A DNA stretch of 61,719 nucleotides from Paenibacillus illinoisensis NBRC 15959 (GCF_004000925.1 NZ_BIME01000019.1:1-61719); one strand, 5' to 3'. Positions 25,982 through 35,300 are shown, counted from the first letter of the stretch. Notes: generated by a model not told the origin, from the letters alone. Program-made: numbers and translations.

Positions 25982-26605
25982 TTATCCCAATTTGAGTTTC
26001 AGCTCTTCCATAAACGTGCCCAGCGGAAGTCTCAGTACCACTTTGACGCTCTGATCAAAATAAAGCTCTGATCCTGAACCAGTAAGCATGAATGTCGGTA
26101 CGCCCATCTTGCGAATTAGCAGCAGCTCACTTGCTCTGTTTGCAAAACGGTAATAATGCTCAGACATGACATCTATCAGCAATGAGCCCTCCTGACGGGT
26201 AATATCCCCGCTAAGCAGCAGCTTCTCGAGGACATAGAGCATCATAATCTGCTCCAGAGCATACATGGGTTGTTCCCGTCCTGCCTCTTTTACCAATTCA
26301 AGCGAAGGTAATGAAACAATGTTTCGATCCATTAATTGCTCTGCAGACATTTCAACCTCACCCAGTGTGGGCGAAAACACATCTGCCAGCTCATCCAGTG
26401 ATAATCCATCCTTCATATTGAGAATCTTATCGATACGTGTCAGAATCTGCTGTTTAGGAAAAAAAGTTTCCTGACCCGTGTATGAAGACTTCCGAATAAA
26501 CCATTCTTCCGGAATCAGGTTTTTCCGCTTCCAGCGGTATAACTGACCATAGGAAATCCCCGTAAGGTCCAGCAAGTCTTTTTTGGAGATCAATTCATCC
26601 GTCAT
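25982..26605 (-). CDS. yhbD: MerR-like DUF4004 protein, YhbD-like
   Basis: This 207-residue soluble protein has an N-terminal winged helix of the MerR kind (LISKKDLLDLTGISYGQLYRWKRKNLIPEEWF) followed by a helical domain without recognised ligand motifs. YhbD of B. subtilis (DUF4004) is the first gene of yhbDEF, and here it is likewise followed by two bactofilins at 8 and 21 bases. The promoter upstream has a dyad placed in its spacer, the usual place for MerR-type operators, so it may regulate its own operon. That it is a DNA-binding protein is inferred from the fold. Confidence 0.8.
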   Translation of the reverse strand: MTDELISKKDLLDLTGISYGQLYRWKRKNLIPEEWFIRKSSYTGQETFFPKQQILTRIDKILNMKDGLSLDELADVFSPTLGEVEMSAEQLMDRNIVSLPSLELVKEAGREQPMYALEQIMMLYVLEKLLLSGDITRQEGSLLIDVMSEHYYRFANRASELLLIRKMGVPTFMLTGSGSELYFDQSVKVVLRLPLGTFMEELKLKLG

Positions 26606-26631
26606 ATATGGTCCCCCTTTGTGTTGATGTC

Positions 26632-26660
26632 AGTGTAACATAACATTGTTACGTTGTGAA
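26632..26660 (-). promoter_or_regulatory. yhbD promoter with operator dyad in the spacer
   Basis: On the minus strand TTCACA (26660-26655) and TACACT (26637-26632) are 17 bases apart. The dyad GTAACA-N6-TGTTAC (26635-26652) fills this spacer, suggesting control by a MerR-like factor such as YhbD. The rest of the 296-base gap up to the esterase gene shows no ORF. Confidence 0.5.
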
Positions 26661-26901
26661 GCATAGAAATCATTTTGCTCAACATGAACCTCAATTAACC
26701 GCTACCTACCTAACTTTTTATTGGACGCTACCTGAGCCCAGTTAATACATCACTTTCTTTAGCTATGAATGTTGTTGTTGCAATGGACGGGGTTTGGGTA
26801 TAACCTGTGTGATAGAATCGAAGGAGCCATTAACTGTGACCGCATTCAACTCAGGCAGGACATTCAGTTAATGAATTCATGAAAGGGGTTACTTTGTAGA
26901 G

Positions 26902-27690
26902 ATGGCACTCATTAAATGTGATTTTTACTCCGACACGCTAGGACTCAGCACGAGCATGCATGTTATTCTGCCACAGCAGACCCATAATCAGATTGGAATG
27001 GATAACGTTTCGGGCAAAGGACTTCATCCTACGCTGTATTTGCTGCATGGCCTATCGGATGATGATTCCATCTGGCTGCGCCGGACATCCATTGAACGTT
27101 ATGTGGCAAACCTCGGAATCGCTGTTGTCATGCCGCAAGTGCATCGCAGCTTCTATACGGATATGGCCGAAGGTGGACGTTACTGGACGTTCATCAGCGA
27201 AGAGCTGCCTGCCCTGGCACGCTCCTTCTTCCCGCTGTCTTCCAAACGGGAAGACAACTACGTTGCCGGCTTGTCCATGGGTGGTTACGGGGCATTCAAA
27301 CTGGCCCTGCGCAAACCGGAGCAATATGCCGCCGCAGCAAGCTTATCAGGGGCTCTGGATATGGCTGCACATATGGATAACAAAATTCTCTCCGCATTGC
27401 AGCAGACCGAAATGGAGCGCATCTTCGGACCAGAGATCAAGGGCTCGGAGAATGATCTGCTTCATTTGCTAAAAGAAAGTCAGGCAAGCCAGGGGCCACG
27501 TCCACTTCTATATCAATGCTGCGGAACGGAAGATTTCCTGTATGAGGAGAACCAATCTTTCCGTGAGGCTTGTGCACAGACCGATTTTCAGTTGACCTAT
27601 GAAGAAGGACCTGGCGGACATGACTGGGCATACTGGGATGAGAAGATTCAGAATGTGCTTCGATGGCTGCCACTGCCTGAACGGAACTAA
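26902..27690 (+). CDS. Esterase D-family carboxylesterase
   Basis: This alpha/beta hydrolase has 262 residues, with no signal peptide, so it is cytoplasmic. The family includes tributyrin esterase EstA and S-formylglutathione hydrolase. The nucleophile elbow is GLSMGG with Ser125; Asp211 (GTEDFLY) and His240 (GGHDWAYW) complete the triad. The oxyanion region LLHGLSDDDSIW (48-59) is typical. It is alone on the plus strand, with AAAGGGG 13 bases before the ATG, a rather long spacing. The substrate is unknown; acetyl esters of sugars or short-chain lipids are typical for the family. Confidence 0.87.
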   Translation: MALIKCDFYSDTLGLSTSMHVILPQQTHNQIGMDNVSGKGLHPTLYLLHGLSDDDSIWLRRTSIERYVANLGIAVVMPQVHRSFYTDMAEGGRYWTFISEELPALARSFFPLSSKREDNYVAGLSMGGYGAFKLALRKPEQYAAAASLSGALDMAAHMDNKILSALQQTEMERIFGPEIKGSENDLLHLLKESQASQGPRPLLYQCCGTEDFLYEENQSFREACAQTDFQLTYEEGPGGHDWAYWDEKIQNVLRWLPLPERN

Positions 27691-27813
27691 AGGGGAGCGC
27701 GCCTCGTAGCAATGAAAGAAAGTAAGAGGATTTACTGCTTACATGTAATCATATTCTCTTTTATTTCCACTAAACAAAAATGTTTGTTCTAGATTTAATA
27801 ATCTTAATTTGCG

Positions 27814-27844
27814 TACCCGCTTTTCTTACTAAAGAAAGCGGGTA
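27814..27844. terminator. Hairpin after the esterase gene
   Basis: TACCCGCTTT and AAAGCGGGTA arms; the T run after the stem on the plus strand is short. Confidence 0.6.
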
Positions 27845-28144
27845 TTTGGCTTGAAATATACAAGACACTAGAACTACACGTCACTAACCCATCCTTCTAA
27901 CGTCTCATATATTTGGTTTAATTGAGTAATTAGTATCAATTGATTCTCGTTGTTAAATGTACCGAAAGTACCATAACATAAAAATGTGATTATGACGAAG
28001 ATATAAGATGAGCCATATTAACTAATAAAATTAAACCGAATAAAGTTACTGCATACTCTATATTTAAGTTATTTAGCATCTCTTTCTTTTCTATAGATGA
28101 GAGAAGCACATACATATAATACATAAAAATCGGGGGAAGTCTAC
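27845..28144. other. AT-rich spacer upstream of the HD-GYP gene
   Basis: About 300 AT-rich bases hold no ORF. GGGGGAAG lies 5 bases before the next ATG. No clear sigma-A or sigma-D promoter was recognised. Confidence 0.4.
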
Positions 28145-29242
28145 ATGGAGTTTAAGGATTACGATGACTTAGTAGGGAAACATTTGAAACAAAATATTAC
28201 CGATGTTAGAGGTGTTCTTCTCATAGCAAAGGGTACCCTTCTGCTTCCTGAACATATAGACAAACTAAAAAAATTCAACATTCATATTCTGGATGTAGAG
28301 TCGGCATTGGAAGTTAACGAAGTGGATGAAGAAACGAATGATCAGATACATATGCACAACCAAGACAATATCAATCAGCCACGTATTCATTTCCCTTCTA
28401 TCCCAACCAAAGAGCTTATTCAGCAAACGGAGTCCTATCTTAAAGGGATGAAAGACAGCCTTGAACTAACCGGAACAGTGGATATTGAAGAAGTTGAAGA
28501 TAAACTAACTTCGGTTATCATGGACACATCGAATTCAGCGAGTTTGTTTCGACTCCTTTCAGAGCTAAAGGGAACACGGGATTTTCGCTACACCCACAAC
28601 ATGGGGGTTGCATTCATTGCAACCAAGCTGGGAAAACAACTTCGCTTGGATGAACAGGAATTAAAAACATTGACTACTGCAGCAACTCTATATGATATCG
28701 GTTCAACCAAACTTCCTTCGGATTTAGTGAACAAAACGTCCAGATTCAACGCAAACGAGTATGAAATCATGAAACAGCATACGATCTGGGGACATGATAT
28801 GTTGAAGAACTCTATGGCAAGTCCTCGCGTAGCACTGGTTGCACTTGAGCATCACGAGAGAGAAGATGGCAGTGGTTATCCACATCGTTTAAAAGGAGAT
28901 CAGATCGACCCTCTGAGCAAAATAGTCGCTATTGCTGATATTTATATGGCCATGATATCCCCTCGTCCATACAGAGAAGCCCACCCCTTCTTCAATGTAG
29001 TCCATATGATTCACGAAGAAATTATGGATAATCGTCTGGAATCCCAGATCGGGCTAACCTTTTTGGAATCATTAATGGCATCCCAACTTGGTTGTGAAGT
29101 TTTGTTATCTGATGGGAGACAAGGTAAAATCGTTCTCGTCGATAGAAATTACCCAACTCGCCCTTTAATCGCACTAGATAATCAGGATTTCCTTGATCTG
29201 ACTAAAACAACGACCATAACTGTAAAGGAAATCATCGGGTGA
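28145..29242 (+). CDS. HD-GYP-like protein with altered HD motif
   Basis: This 365-residue soluble protein has an N-terminal region about 1-90 (DDLVGKHLKQNITDVRGVLLI), resembling that of other Gram-positive HD-GYP proteins, and an HD-GYP domain at about 140-295. Normal metal ligands and signatures are present at H151, H212, H236-H237 with HHEREDGSGYP (GYP at 244-246) and the late VAIADIY. The core HD-x-GK motif is YDIGS (Y183-D184), so one metal-binding His and the usual Lys are lost. HD-GYP domains cleave cyclic di-GMP; this one may be inactive and serve as a sensor or binder. It overlaps the next gene. The sequence is AT-richer than the arg genes beside it. Confidence 0.85.
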   Translation: MEFKDYDDLVGKHLKQNITDVRGVLLIAKGTLLLPEHIDKLKKFNIHILDVESALEVNEVDEETNDQIHMHNQDNINQPRIHFPSIPTKELIQQTESYLKGMKDSLELTGTVDIEEVEDKLTSVIMDTSNSASLFRLLSELKGTRDFRYTHNMGVAFIATKLGKQLRLDEQELKTLTTAATLYDIGSTKLPSDLVNKTSRFNANEYEIMKQHTIWGHDMLKNSMASPRVALVALEHHEREDGSGYPHRLKGDQIDPLSKIVAIADIYMAMISPRPYREAHPFFNVVHMIHEEIMDNRLESQIGLTFLESLMASQLGCEVLLSDGRQGKIVLVDRNYPTRPLIALDNQDFLDLTKTTTITVKEIIG

Positions 29243-29610
29243 TGAAAATGGTGACATTAGGAGATCGATTATCGTTAGATGACAGAACCCTATCCAGGGA
29301 TATTTCATGTCTGTTGGAAGTTGCTGATGCTGAATTATTTCCTGAAAACACAATAAAAAAGTTAATCAACATTCTGCGAAGGAACGGTTATGATTGCATT
29401 GAAGACATTGTTAACGCAAGTGAGAAGGAGATACGGCTTCTGAAGTACATTGGACTTCAAACGTTTAACACGCTGAAAACCTTGTTAATGGAGCTATCTG
29501 AGTCTGAAAGATCCAAGAATTCGGAAAGGAATATAACACACAGCTCCAAAGTCACTAAAGGACTTAGCACAAATTCTAAATATTCATTATCCTGGAATGA
29601 CAGATCCTAG
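29242..29610 (+). CDS. Small protein with alpha-CTD / helix-hairpin-helix-like core
   Basis: This 122-residue protein has a start ATG sharing its first base with the stop of the HD-GYP gene, so translation is coupled. Residues about 38-85 (IKKLINILRRNGYDCIEDI...KEIRLLKYIGLQTFNTLKTLL) resemble the helix-hairpin-helix fold of the RNA polymerase alpha C-terminal domain. The tail is Ser/Lys-rich and probably unstructured. No family name can be given with confidence. It may bind DNA or RNA polymerase and receive the signal of its partner, but this is inference from fold and pairing. Confidence 0.65.
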   Translation: MKMVTLGDRLSLDDRTLSRDISCLLEVADAELFPENTIKKLINILRRNGYDCIEDIVNASEKEIRLLKYIGLQTFNTLKTLLMELSESERSKNSERNITHSSKVTKGLSTNSKYSLSWNDRS

Positions 29611-29706
29611 CCCACTCTTCCCTTCCTAACCATACATAGATGAATGCACCTTTCTGCTGGAACTTCAGTTTAAACACGGGTGTATAATCTCCTGAAATGA
29701 AAAAAA

Positions 29707-29776
29707 AAGCCCCTCAGGTCTTGCAGTAAGAGTTCATGTAACAGAATCTCTTACCCACTCCAGCCTGAGGGGTTTT
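29707..29776. terminator. Nested bidirectional terminator before argH end
   Basis: The outer arms AAGCCCCTCAGG and CCTGAGGGGTTTT enclose an inner pair GTAAGAG / CTCTTAC. With A8 and T4 outside it can end both the HD-GYP unit and the arg operon. Confidence 0.85.
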
Positions 29777-29821
29777 AAGAAGGCGTTCCTTCCTTATAAA
29801 CAATGCATAGCAGCCGTGGCG

Positions 29822-31225
29822 TTAGCCGCGGCTTGTGATCCATTGCGCCGTAATTTCCAGCACCTTTTCACTGCGTCCGATGGCTTCAGCCACTTGTCCA
29901 GAAGCTGTGCCACCATAGACGTTACGTGCGTTAACCACCGCTTCCGGTTGGAGCACATCGTAGATGCGGTCGTCGAACAGCGGGGAGAACTGACGGAACT
30001 CATCAATGCTCAGATCCAGCAAATACTTGCCGTTCTGGATGCAGTACAGCACCGTTTTACCGATGACTTCATGCGCCTGACGGAAAGGCAAGCCTTCGCC
30101 CACGAGGAAGTCTGCAATATCCGTTGCGTTGGAGAAGTCCTGGTTCACCGCTTGGCGCATCCGGTCCTTGTTCACTTTCATCGTTGCAATCATCGGTGCG
30201 AACAATTGCAGCGCGCCTTCCAGTGTAGCGACCGTATCGAACATGCCTTCCTTGTCTTCCTGCATGTCTTTGTTGTAGGCCAGAGGAAGAGATTTCAAGA
30301 CGGTCAGCAATCCGATCAGGTTGCCGTATACACGTCCGGTTTTACCACGAACAAGCTCCGGTACATCCGGATTCTTTTTCTGCGGCATAATGCTGCTGCC
30401 TGTGCAGAATGCATCGTCCAGTTCAACAAAACCAAATTCGGTACTGCTCCACAGCACCAGTTCTTCACTCAGACGGGACAGGTGAGTCATGATCAGGGAA
30501 GCAGCTGCCAGGAACTCCACGATAAAGTCACGATCACTAACCGCGTCCAGACTGTTCTCGTACACACCGTCGAAGCCGAGCTGCTCAGCCACGAAGTGGC
30601 GGTCAATCGGGAATGTTGTTCCTGCAAGTGCACCTGCACCCAGCGGCAGAACGTTAATCCGTTTGTAGCTGTCCATCAGACGCTCTGCATCCCGTTGGAA
30701 CATGGAGACATACGCCATCAGGTGATGTGCGAACAGAATGGGTTGTGCACGTTGAAGATGGGTATAGCCCGGTACGATTGTATCCAAGTTGTCCTTGGCC
30801 TGTCCGATCAACGCCTCCTGCAGCGCATGCAGCATACCGACAAAACCAACTACACGCTCACGCAGGTACAAGTGCATGTCTGTTGCCACCTGGTCATTCC
30901 GACTGCGACCTGTGTGCAATTTGCCACCGACAGGGCCAATGGTTTCGATCAGGTTTTTCTCAATATTCATGTGGATGTCTTCATCTGAAACAGAGAATTC
31001 CACTTCGCCTGCACGAATTTTGTGCAGTACTGTAATCAGACCTTCCTTGATCGTTTCCACATCTTCCGCAGGCAAAATGCCGCATTTGCCCAGCATGGTT
31101 ACATGGGCGAGACTTCCTTGGATATCTTCCTCAGCCAAAGCTTTGTCAAAGTTGATTGATGCCGTGTATTCCTCAACCAGATGATTGGTTTGTTTGGTAA
31201 AACGTCCTCCCCACAGCTTGCTCAC
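29822..31225 (-). CDS. argH: Argininosuccinate lyase
   Basis: Final step of arginine synthesis: argininosuccinate to arginine and fumarate. It has 467 residues from a GTG start with AGGGGAGA 8 bases before; this gives the usual N-terminus VSKLWGGRF, whereas an upstream ATG would add ten unusual residues. The fumarase-superfamily signature GSSIMPQKKNPDVPE and HTGRSRNDQVATD are intact, as are TAGT-like and HLQRAQP catalytic-region motifs. It is last gene of argCJBDFGH, about 108 bases after argG, and is followed by a strong terminator. Confidence 0.97.
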   Translation of the reverse strand: MSKLWGGRFTKQTNHLVEEYTASINFDKALAEEDIQGSLAHVTMLGKCGILPAEDVETIKEGLITVLHKIRAGEVEFSVSDEDIHMNIEKNLIETIGPVGGKLHTGRSRNDQVATDMHLYLRERVVGFVGMLHALQEALIGQAKDNLDTIVPGYTHLQRAQPILFAHHLMAYVSMFQRDAERLMDSYKRINVLPLGAGALAGTTFPIDRHFVAEQLGFDGVYENSLDAVSDRDFIVEFLAAASLIMTHLSRLSEELVLWSSTEFGFVELDDAFCTGSSIMPQKKNPDVPELVRGKTGRVYGNLIGLLTVLKSLPLAYNKDMQEDKEGMFDTVATLEGALQLFAPMIATMKVNKDRMRQAVNQDFSNATDIADFLVGEGLPFRQAHEVIGKTVLYCIQNGKYLLDLSIDEFRQFSPLFDDRIYDVLQPEAVVNARNVYGGTASGQVAEAIGRSEKVLEITAQWITSRG

Positions 31226-31333
31226 GGTGAGTTCTCCCCTTTCGTTCATGGACAAAGCCGCCCCTGCCCGATGTGCAAGAACGGCCTGCCCTGTAAAGTG
31301 ATATTGGTCATGATATGACGCTATTTAAAAGAA

Positions 31334-32569
31334 TTATTTCTTGTTTTGTTCAACGCCGGAATTAACTTTCAGACGCAGGGCGTTCAGGCGGATAAAGCCG
31401 GTTGCATCCCCTTGATCATATGCTTGTGTTGGATCAGCTTCCATCGTAGCGATGTCCGGGTTGTACAGGCTGACAGGGCTTTTCACGCCTGCGCCAATGA
31501 TGTTGCCTTTGTACAGTTTTACACGCACGGTGCCTGTTACGTTCTTCTGGCTTTCGCTTACCAGAGCTTGCAGTGCCAGACGTTCCGGTGCGAACCAGAA
31601 GCCATTGTACACGAGTGTGCTGTAACGGGTGATCAGACTATCACGTAGGTTCATGACTTCACGGTCCATCGTGATGGATTCCATTTTACGATGTGCTGTA
31701 AACAGGATCGTTCCACCTGGTGTCTCATACACGCCGCGGCTCTTCATGCCGACAAAACGGTTCTCAACCATATCGACACGGCCAATTCCGTGTTTGCCAC
31801 CCAGCTCGTTCAATTGCTCCATCACTTGCAGCGGGCTCAGACGTTCACCATTCAGTGCTACGCAGTTGCCTTGTTCGAATTCCAGTTCAACGTATTCCGC
31901 TTGATCTGGTGCATCTTCCGGTGCGTTGCTGAGCAGGAACATGTCTTTGTTCTCGTCCGTGCTTGGGTCAAACCAAGGATCTTCAAGCACACCGCTCTCA
32001 TAGCTGATATGCAGCAGGTTACGGTCTGTGGAGTAAGGCTTAGCAGCAGATGCCGTTACCGGAATACCGTGTTTCTCTGCATAAGCAATCATCTCGGCAC
32101 GTCCCGGGAACTGGTTGCGGAATTCTTCCAAACGCCATGGCGCAATGACTTGAACGTCTGGTGTCAGCGCAGCCGCGTTCAACTCGAAACGAACTTGGTC
32201 ATTTCCTTTGCCCGTAGCGCCGTGAGCGATCGCAGTAGCACCTTCTGCACGAGCGATGTCAACCATACGTTTAGCAATCAGCGGACGAGCGATACTTGTG
32301 CCGAGCAGGTATTGTCCTTCATACAAAGCACCCGCTTGGAACATCGGGTAGATGAAATCTTTCGCGAACTCGTCGCGCAGATCGTCGATATATACTTTGG
32401 AAGCGCCGGTAGCGAGTGCTTTTTCTTCCAGGCCGTCCAGCTCATCCTTTTGTCCGATATCTGCAGTAAATGCGATAATCTCTGCATCATAGGTTTCTTT
32501 CAACCATTTCAAAATTACAGATGTGTCCAACCCGCCGGAGTAGGCGAGTACGATTTTTTCCTTAGCCAT
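31334..32569 (-). CDS. argG: Argininosuccinate synthase
   Basis: Joins citrulline and aspartate with ATP to argininosuccinate. It has 411 residues, full length. The PP-loop AYSGGLDTSVIL is at residues 9-20; ATGKGNDQVRFEL and EYVELEFEQG-type segments follow, and the substrate-binding MKSRGVYETPGG is present. A GGGGAGG ribosome site lies 10 bases before the ATG. The 93-base gap to argF holds no terminator, consistent with one operon. Confidence 0.97.
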   Translation of the reverse strand: MAKEKIVLAYSGGLDTSVILKWLKETYDAEIIAFTADIGQKDELDGLEEKALATGASKVYIDDLRDEFAKDFIYPMFQAGALYEGQYLLGTSIARPLIAKRMVDIARAEGATAIAHGATGKGNDQVRFELNAAALTPDVQVIAPWRLEEFRNQFPGRAEMIAYAEKHGIPVTASAAKPYSTDRNLLHISYESGVLEDPWFDPSTDENKDMFLLSNAPEDAPDQAEYVELEFEQGNCVALNGERLSPLQVMEQLNELGGKHGIGRVDMVENRFVGMKSRGVYETPGGTILFTAHRKMESITMDREVMNLRDSLITRYSTLVYNGFWFAPERLALQALVSESQKNVTGTVRVKLYKGNIIGAGVKSPVSLYNPDIATMEADPTQAYDQGDATGFIRLNALRLKVNSGVEQNKK

Positions 32570-32662
32570 GTTCGTTGGTCCTCCCCAAATTCAATTACTA
32601 TAAACTTTTATCTATCATCGCTAACCCTGCGCCTAAAATCAACTCATTTAGGCAAACAGCGG

Positions 32663-33628
32663 CTATTCGCTCATTAACGCGGCCATCAAGGCCTTTTGTG
32701 CATGCAGCCGGTTCTCTGCCTGATCAAAGATCAGGGAGTTAGGCCCATCAATTACACCCGCGCTTACTTCTTCTCCGCGGTGTGCCGGCAAACAATGCAG
32801 GAACATGTAATCTGGCTTCGCGCCTTTCATCAGTTCCTCATCAACCTGGTACGCAGCAAAAGCCTGCTCACGAACCTTTTGCTCCTCTTCAAAGCCCATG
32901 CTTGCCCAGACATCGGTATAAACGATATCCGCATCCTTCACAGCTTCCTGAGCACTGTACGTCACAGTCACTTCAGAACCACTTTCCTTCGCAATGCTGC
33001 GCGCTTGCTCTACCACTGCGCTATCCGGCTCATACCCTTTTGGCGTCGCTACAGCAACATGCATTCCCATCTTCGCTGCACCCAGCATGAGAGAGTGAGC
33101 CATGTTGTTACCATCACCGACATAAGCCATTTTCAGGCCAGCCAGTTTGCCTTTGTGCTCCAATACCGTTTGGAAGTCCGCCAGTACTTGGCACGGATGA
33201 GCGGCATCGCTCAGGCCGTTAATGACCGGGATATCGGCATGCTCCGCCAATTCAGTTACATTATGGTGTCCAAAGGTACGAATCATGATGCCATCCAGGT
33301 AGCGGGACAATACTTTAGCCGTATCATGGGTTGTCTCTCCGCGACCGAGCTGGATATCGTTTTTGCTCAAGAAGAGCGCGTGTCCACCCAGCTGGAACAT
33401 GCCTACTTCGAAGGATACACGCGTACGTGTGGATGATTTTTCAAAAATAAGTCCAATCGTTTTACCTTTCAGCGGCTGATAGGCTACACCGTTTTTTTGC
33501 TTGCCTTTGATCTCAATGGCCAAGTCCAGCAAGTAGCGGATCTCTTCGGCTGTGTAATCCGTAAACTCAATAAAGTCACGGCCTCTAAGATCAATCTTCT
33601 GGATTTTCTCCGTTTGTTGTGCTGTCAT
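32663..33628 (-). CDS. argF: Ornithine carbamoyltransferase
   Basis: Transfers carbamoyl from carbamoyl phosphate to ornithine, giving citrulline. It has 321 residues from the ATG preceded by AAGGAGG 11 bases upstream; a longer frame would add about 24 residues of unlikely sequence. The carbamoyl-phosphate site STRTRVSFE, the HPCQVLADF loop, and the ornithine-binding DVWASMGFEEE and HCLPAHRGEEV are all present. No carAB genes are in the window, so carbamoyl phosphate comes from elsewhere. Confidence 0.96.
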   Translation of the reverse strand: MTAQQTEKIQKIDLRGRDFIEFTDYTAEEIRYLLDLAIEIKGKQKNGVAYQPLKGKTIGLIFEKSSTRTRVSFEVGMFQLGGHALFLSKNDIQLGRGETTHDTAKVLSRYLDGIMIRTFGHHNVTELAEHADIPVINGLSDAAHPCQVLADFQTVLEHKGKLAGLKMAYVGDGNNMAHSLMLGAAKMGMHVAVATPKGYEPDSAVVEQARSIAKESGSEVTVTYSAQEAVKDADIVYTDVWASMGFEEEQKVREQAFAAYQVDEELMKGAKPDYMFLHCLPAHRGEEVSAGVIDGPNSLIFDQAENRLHAQKALMAALMSE

Positions 33629-33829
33629 GTGAATGTTGTCCTCCTTATATCCGGTTCCCTGCACCCGCTCGGGCAGAAGAGAGCAGCCGTGGCAGCGCAC
33701 GTTCAGGTAGCCTATGGCTTACTTTATCTTCCGCAGGTTCTCCGCGCGGCTACAGGGATTCATCATCTAGTTCTGCGCCAGGGCCATGAAAGGCCCCGGT
33801 ACAGCAAGCTTTCATTTTGTCAAAATGGA

Positions 33830-35086
33830 TTAGGCCTTCTTCGTTGCTGCGTGCTCTTCAATCAACGTTGCTACCAGGGATACCGCTTCATCAATCTCTT
33901 CCTTGCTGACATATAGATTCGGAAGCAGACGAATGACATTCGGCCCTGCGTTGACGAACAGGATGCCGCGTTTCTGTCCGGCCAAAACAATATCGCCTAC
34001 CGGTTCTGCACATTCGATTCCGACCAGAAGCCCCAATCCGCGAACTTCCTTCACAAATGAATTGCCTGCCAAACGGTTCCGCAGGGAGCTCATCAGATAG
34101 TCACCCATCTCAGCAGCGCGCTCAGGCAAGCGATCTTCCAGCATCGTTTCAATCGTGGCAATCACCACGGACGAAGCTAGTGGCGTACCCCCGAATGTCG
34201 TCGCATGGCTGCCTGGCGTAAATGCATCCCGCAGGAAACCTTTACCCAGCATCGCGCCCACTGGGAAACCGCTGCCGATCCCTTTGGCTACCGTAAACAC
34301 ATCTGGCTCAATGCCATAGTGTTCATGTGCAAACAGCTTGCCTGTACGTCCCATTCCGGTCTGTACTTCGTCTACGATTAACAAGAGGCCATGCTCGTCA
34401 CACAATTTCCGTACATGCTTGACGAATTCCGGTTCAACCGGATATACACCGCCCTCGGCTTGAACCATTTCCAGCATAATCGCTGCTGTTTTAGGGCCAA
34501 TCGCCGCTTCCAGTGCTGCAATATCATGCAAAGGGACAGTAACGAATCCGGCTGGCAATGGCAAAAATCCTTCTTTCACCTTATCCTGCCCTGTTGCAGT
34601 CAGTGTTGCGAGTGTCCGTCCGTGGAAGGACTGGGCAAACGTAATCACTTCATAACGGTCGTTCCCTTTCACCTTCTGGTGATAACGACGTGCGACCTTG
34701 ATCGCTGCCTCATTGGCTTCCGCGCCACTGTTGCAGAAGAACACCGCATCGGCACATGTATTGGCTGTCAGCAACGCGGCTGCTTTCTCCTGGCCCGGAA
34801 TTTGGAACAGGTTGGAGACATGCCACAGCTCATCGATCTGAGCTTTCAGCTTGGCTCCCACTTTCTCCGGTGCATGGCCAAGGCTCGTTACAGCGAGTCC
34901 GCACATGAAGTCGAGATAACGGTTGCCCTGATCATCCCATAACCAGCTGCCTTTACCCTTGACCAGACTGATTGGATAACGCGCATACGTTTGGAAAAGA
35001 GAGCTTTCCGTCTGTGCCGCTGCACCTGTTGCTGCTGCTCCCGCTACTGCTGTGCCAGAACCTGGCTGTTCATTGCCTTTTGCCAT
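33830..35086 (-). CDS. argD: Acetylornithine aminotransferase
   Basis: PLP enzyme converting N-acetylglutamate semialdehyde to N-acetylornithine. It has about 418 residues; the ATG is chosen over an adjacent GTG. The residues FCNSGAEANEAAIKVAR, DEVQTGMGRTG and the PLP lysine in TVAKGIGSGFP are clear. The first 25 residues are an Ala/Gly-rich extension (AVAGAAATGAAAQ) not usual in the family, and probably disordered. A 201-base gap with a GGGCC/GGCCC hairpin at 33781-33797 separates it from argF, and a structured repeat separates it from argB. Confidence 0.95.
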   Translation of the reverse strand: MAKGNEQPGSGTAVAGAAATGAAAQTESSLFQTYARYPISLVKGKGSWLWDDQGNRYLDFMCGLAVTSLGHAPEKVGAKLKAQIDELWHVSNLFQIPGQEKAAALLTANTCADAVFFCNSGAEANEAAIKVARRYHQKVKGNDRYEVITFAQSFHGRTLATLTATGQDKVKEGFLPLPAGFVTVPLHDIAALEAAIGPKTAAIMLEMVQAEGGVYPVEPEFVKHVRKLCDEHGLLLIVDEVQTGMGRTGKLFAHEHYGIEPDVFTVAKGIGSGFPVGAMLGKGFLRDAFTPGSHATTFGGTPLASSVVIATIETMLEDRLPERAAEMGDYLMSSLRNRLAGNSFVKEVRGLGLLVGIECAEPVGDIVLAGQKRGILFVNAGPNVIRLLPNLYVSKEEIDEAVSLVATLIEEHAATKKA

Positions 35087-35158
35087 CACCTTTCACACTC
35101 CTATTCCTTTTTGTAAGTATACCGGTACTCCATATAAGACAAACCAACCTACACAGAG

Positions 35159-35300
35159 CCACTCCGATTGCAGCACCATCTTCCGATCGCTGTTATCTCA
35201 GGATCTTTTTGATCTAATTTTTTTAGTGGTTAACATCCGGGGATAAACGCGAACGCGCTGCTTCTCCAGATTGGTTCTGCACTCTACGTTCTTGTGTAAC
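35159..35300 (-). repeat. Structured intergenic repeat, copy 1 (argB-argD gap)
   Basis: About 142 bases share near-identity with a second copy at 36256-36392. The first 38 bases after CCACTCCGATTG are almost the same, then the copies diverge in the centre but keep an inverted repeat (here TTATCTCAGGAT with ATCCGGGGATAA, imperfect), then agree again (TTCTCCAGATTGGTT). It is placed on the minus strand because it would be transcribed in the arg mRNA. No coding potential is seen. This may be a dispersed palindromic repeat of the genus. Confidence 0.85.

Noticed and set aside
29816..30988. 390-codon plus-strand ORF opposite argH
   Set aside because: Shadow of argH in the complementary frame; Cys/His/Gln-rich with no recognisable family.
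31691..32677. 328-codon plus-strand ORF opposite argG
   Set aside because: Shadow of argG; same reasons.
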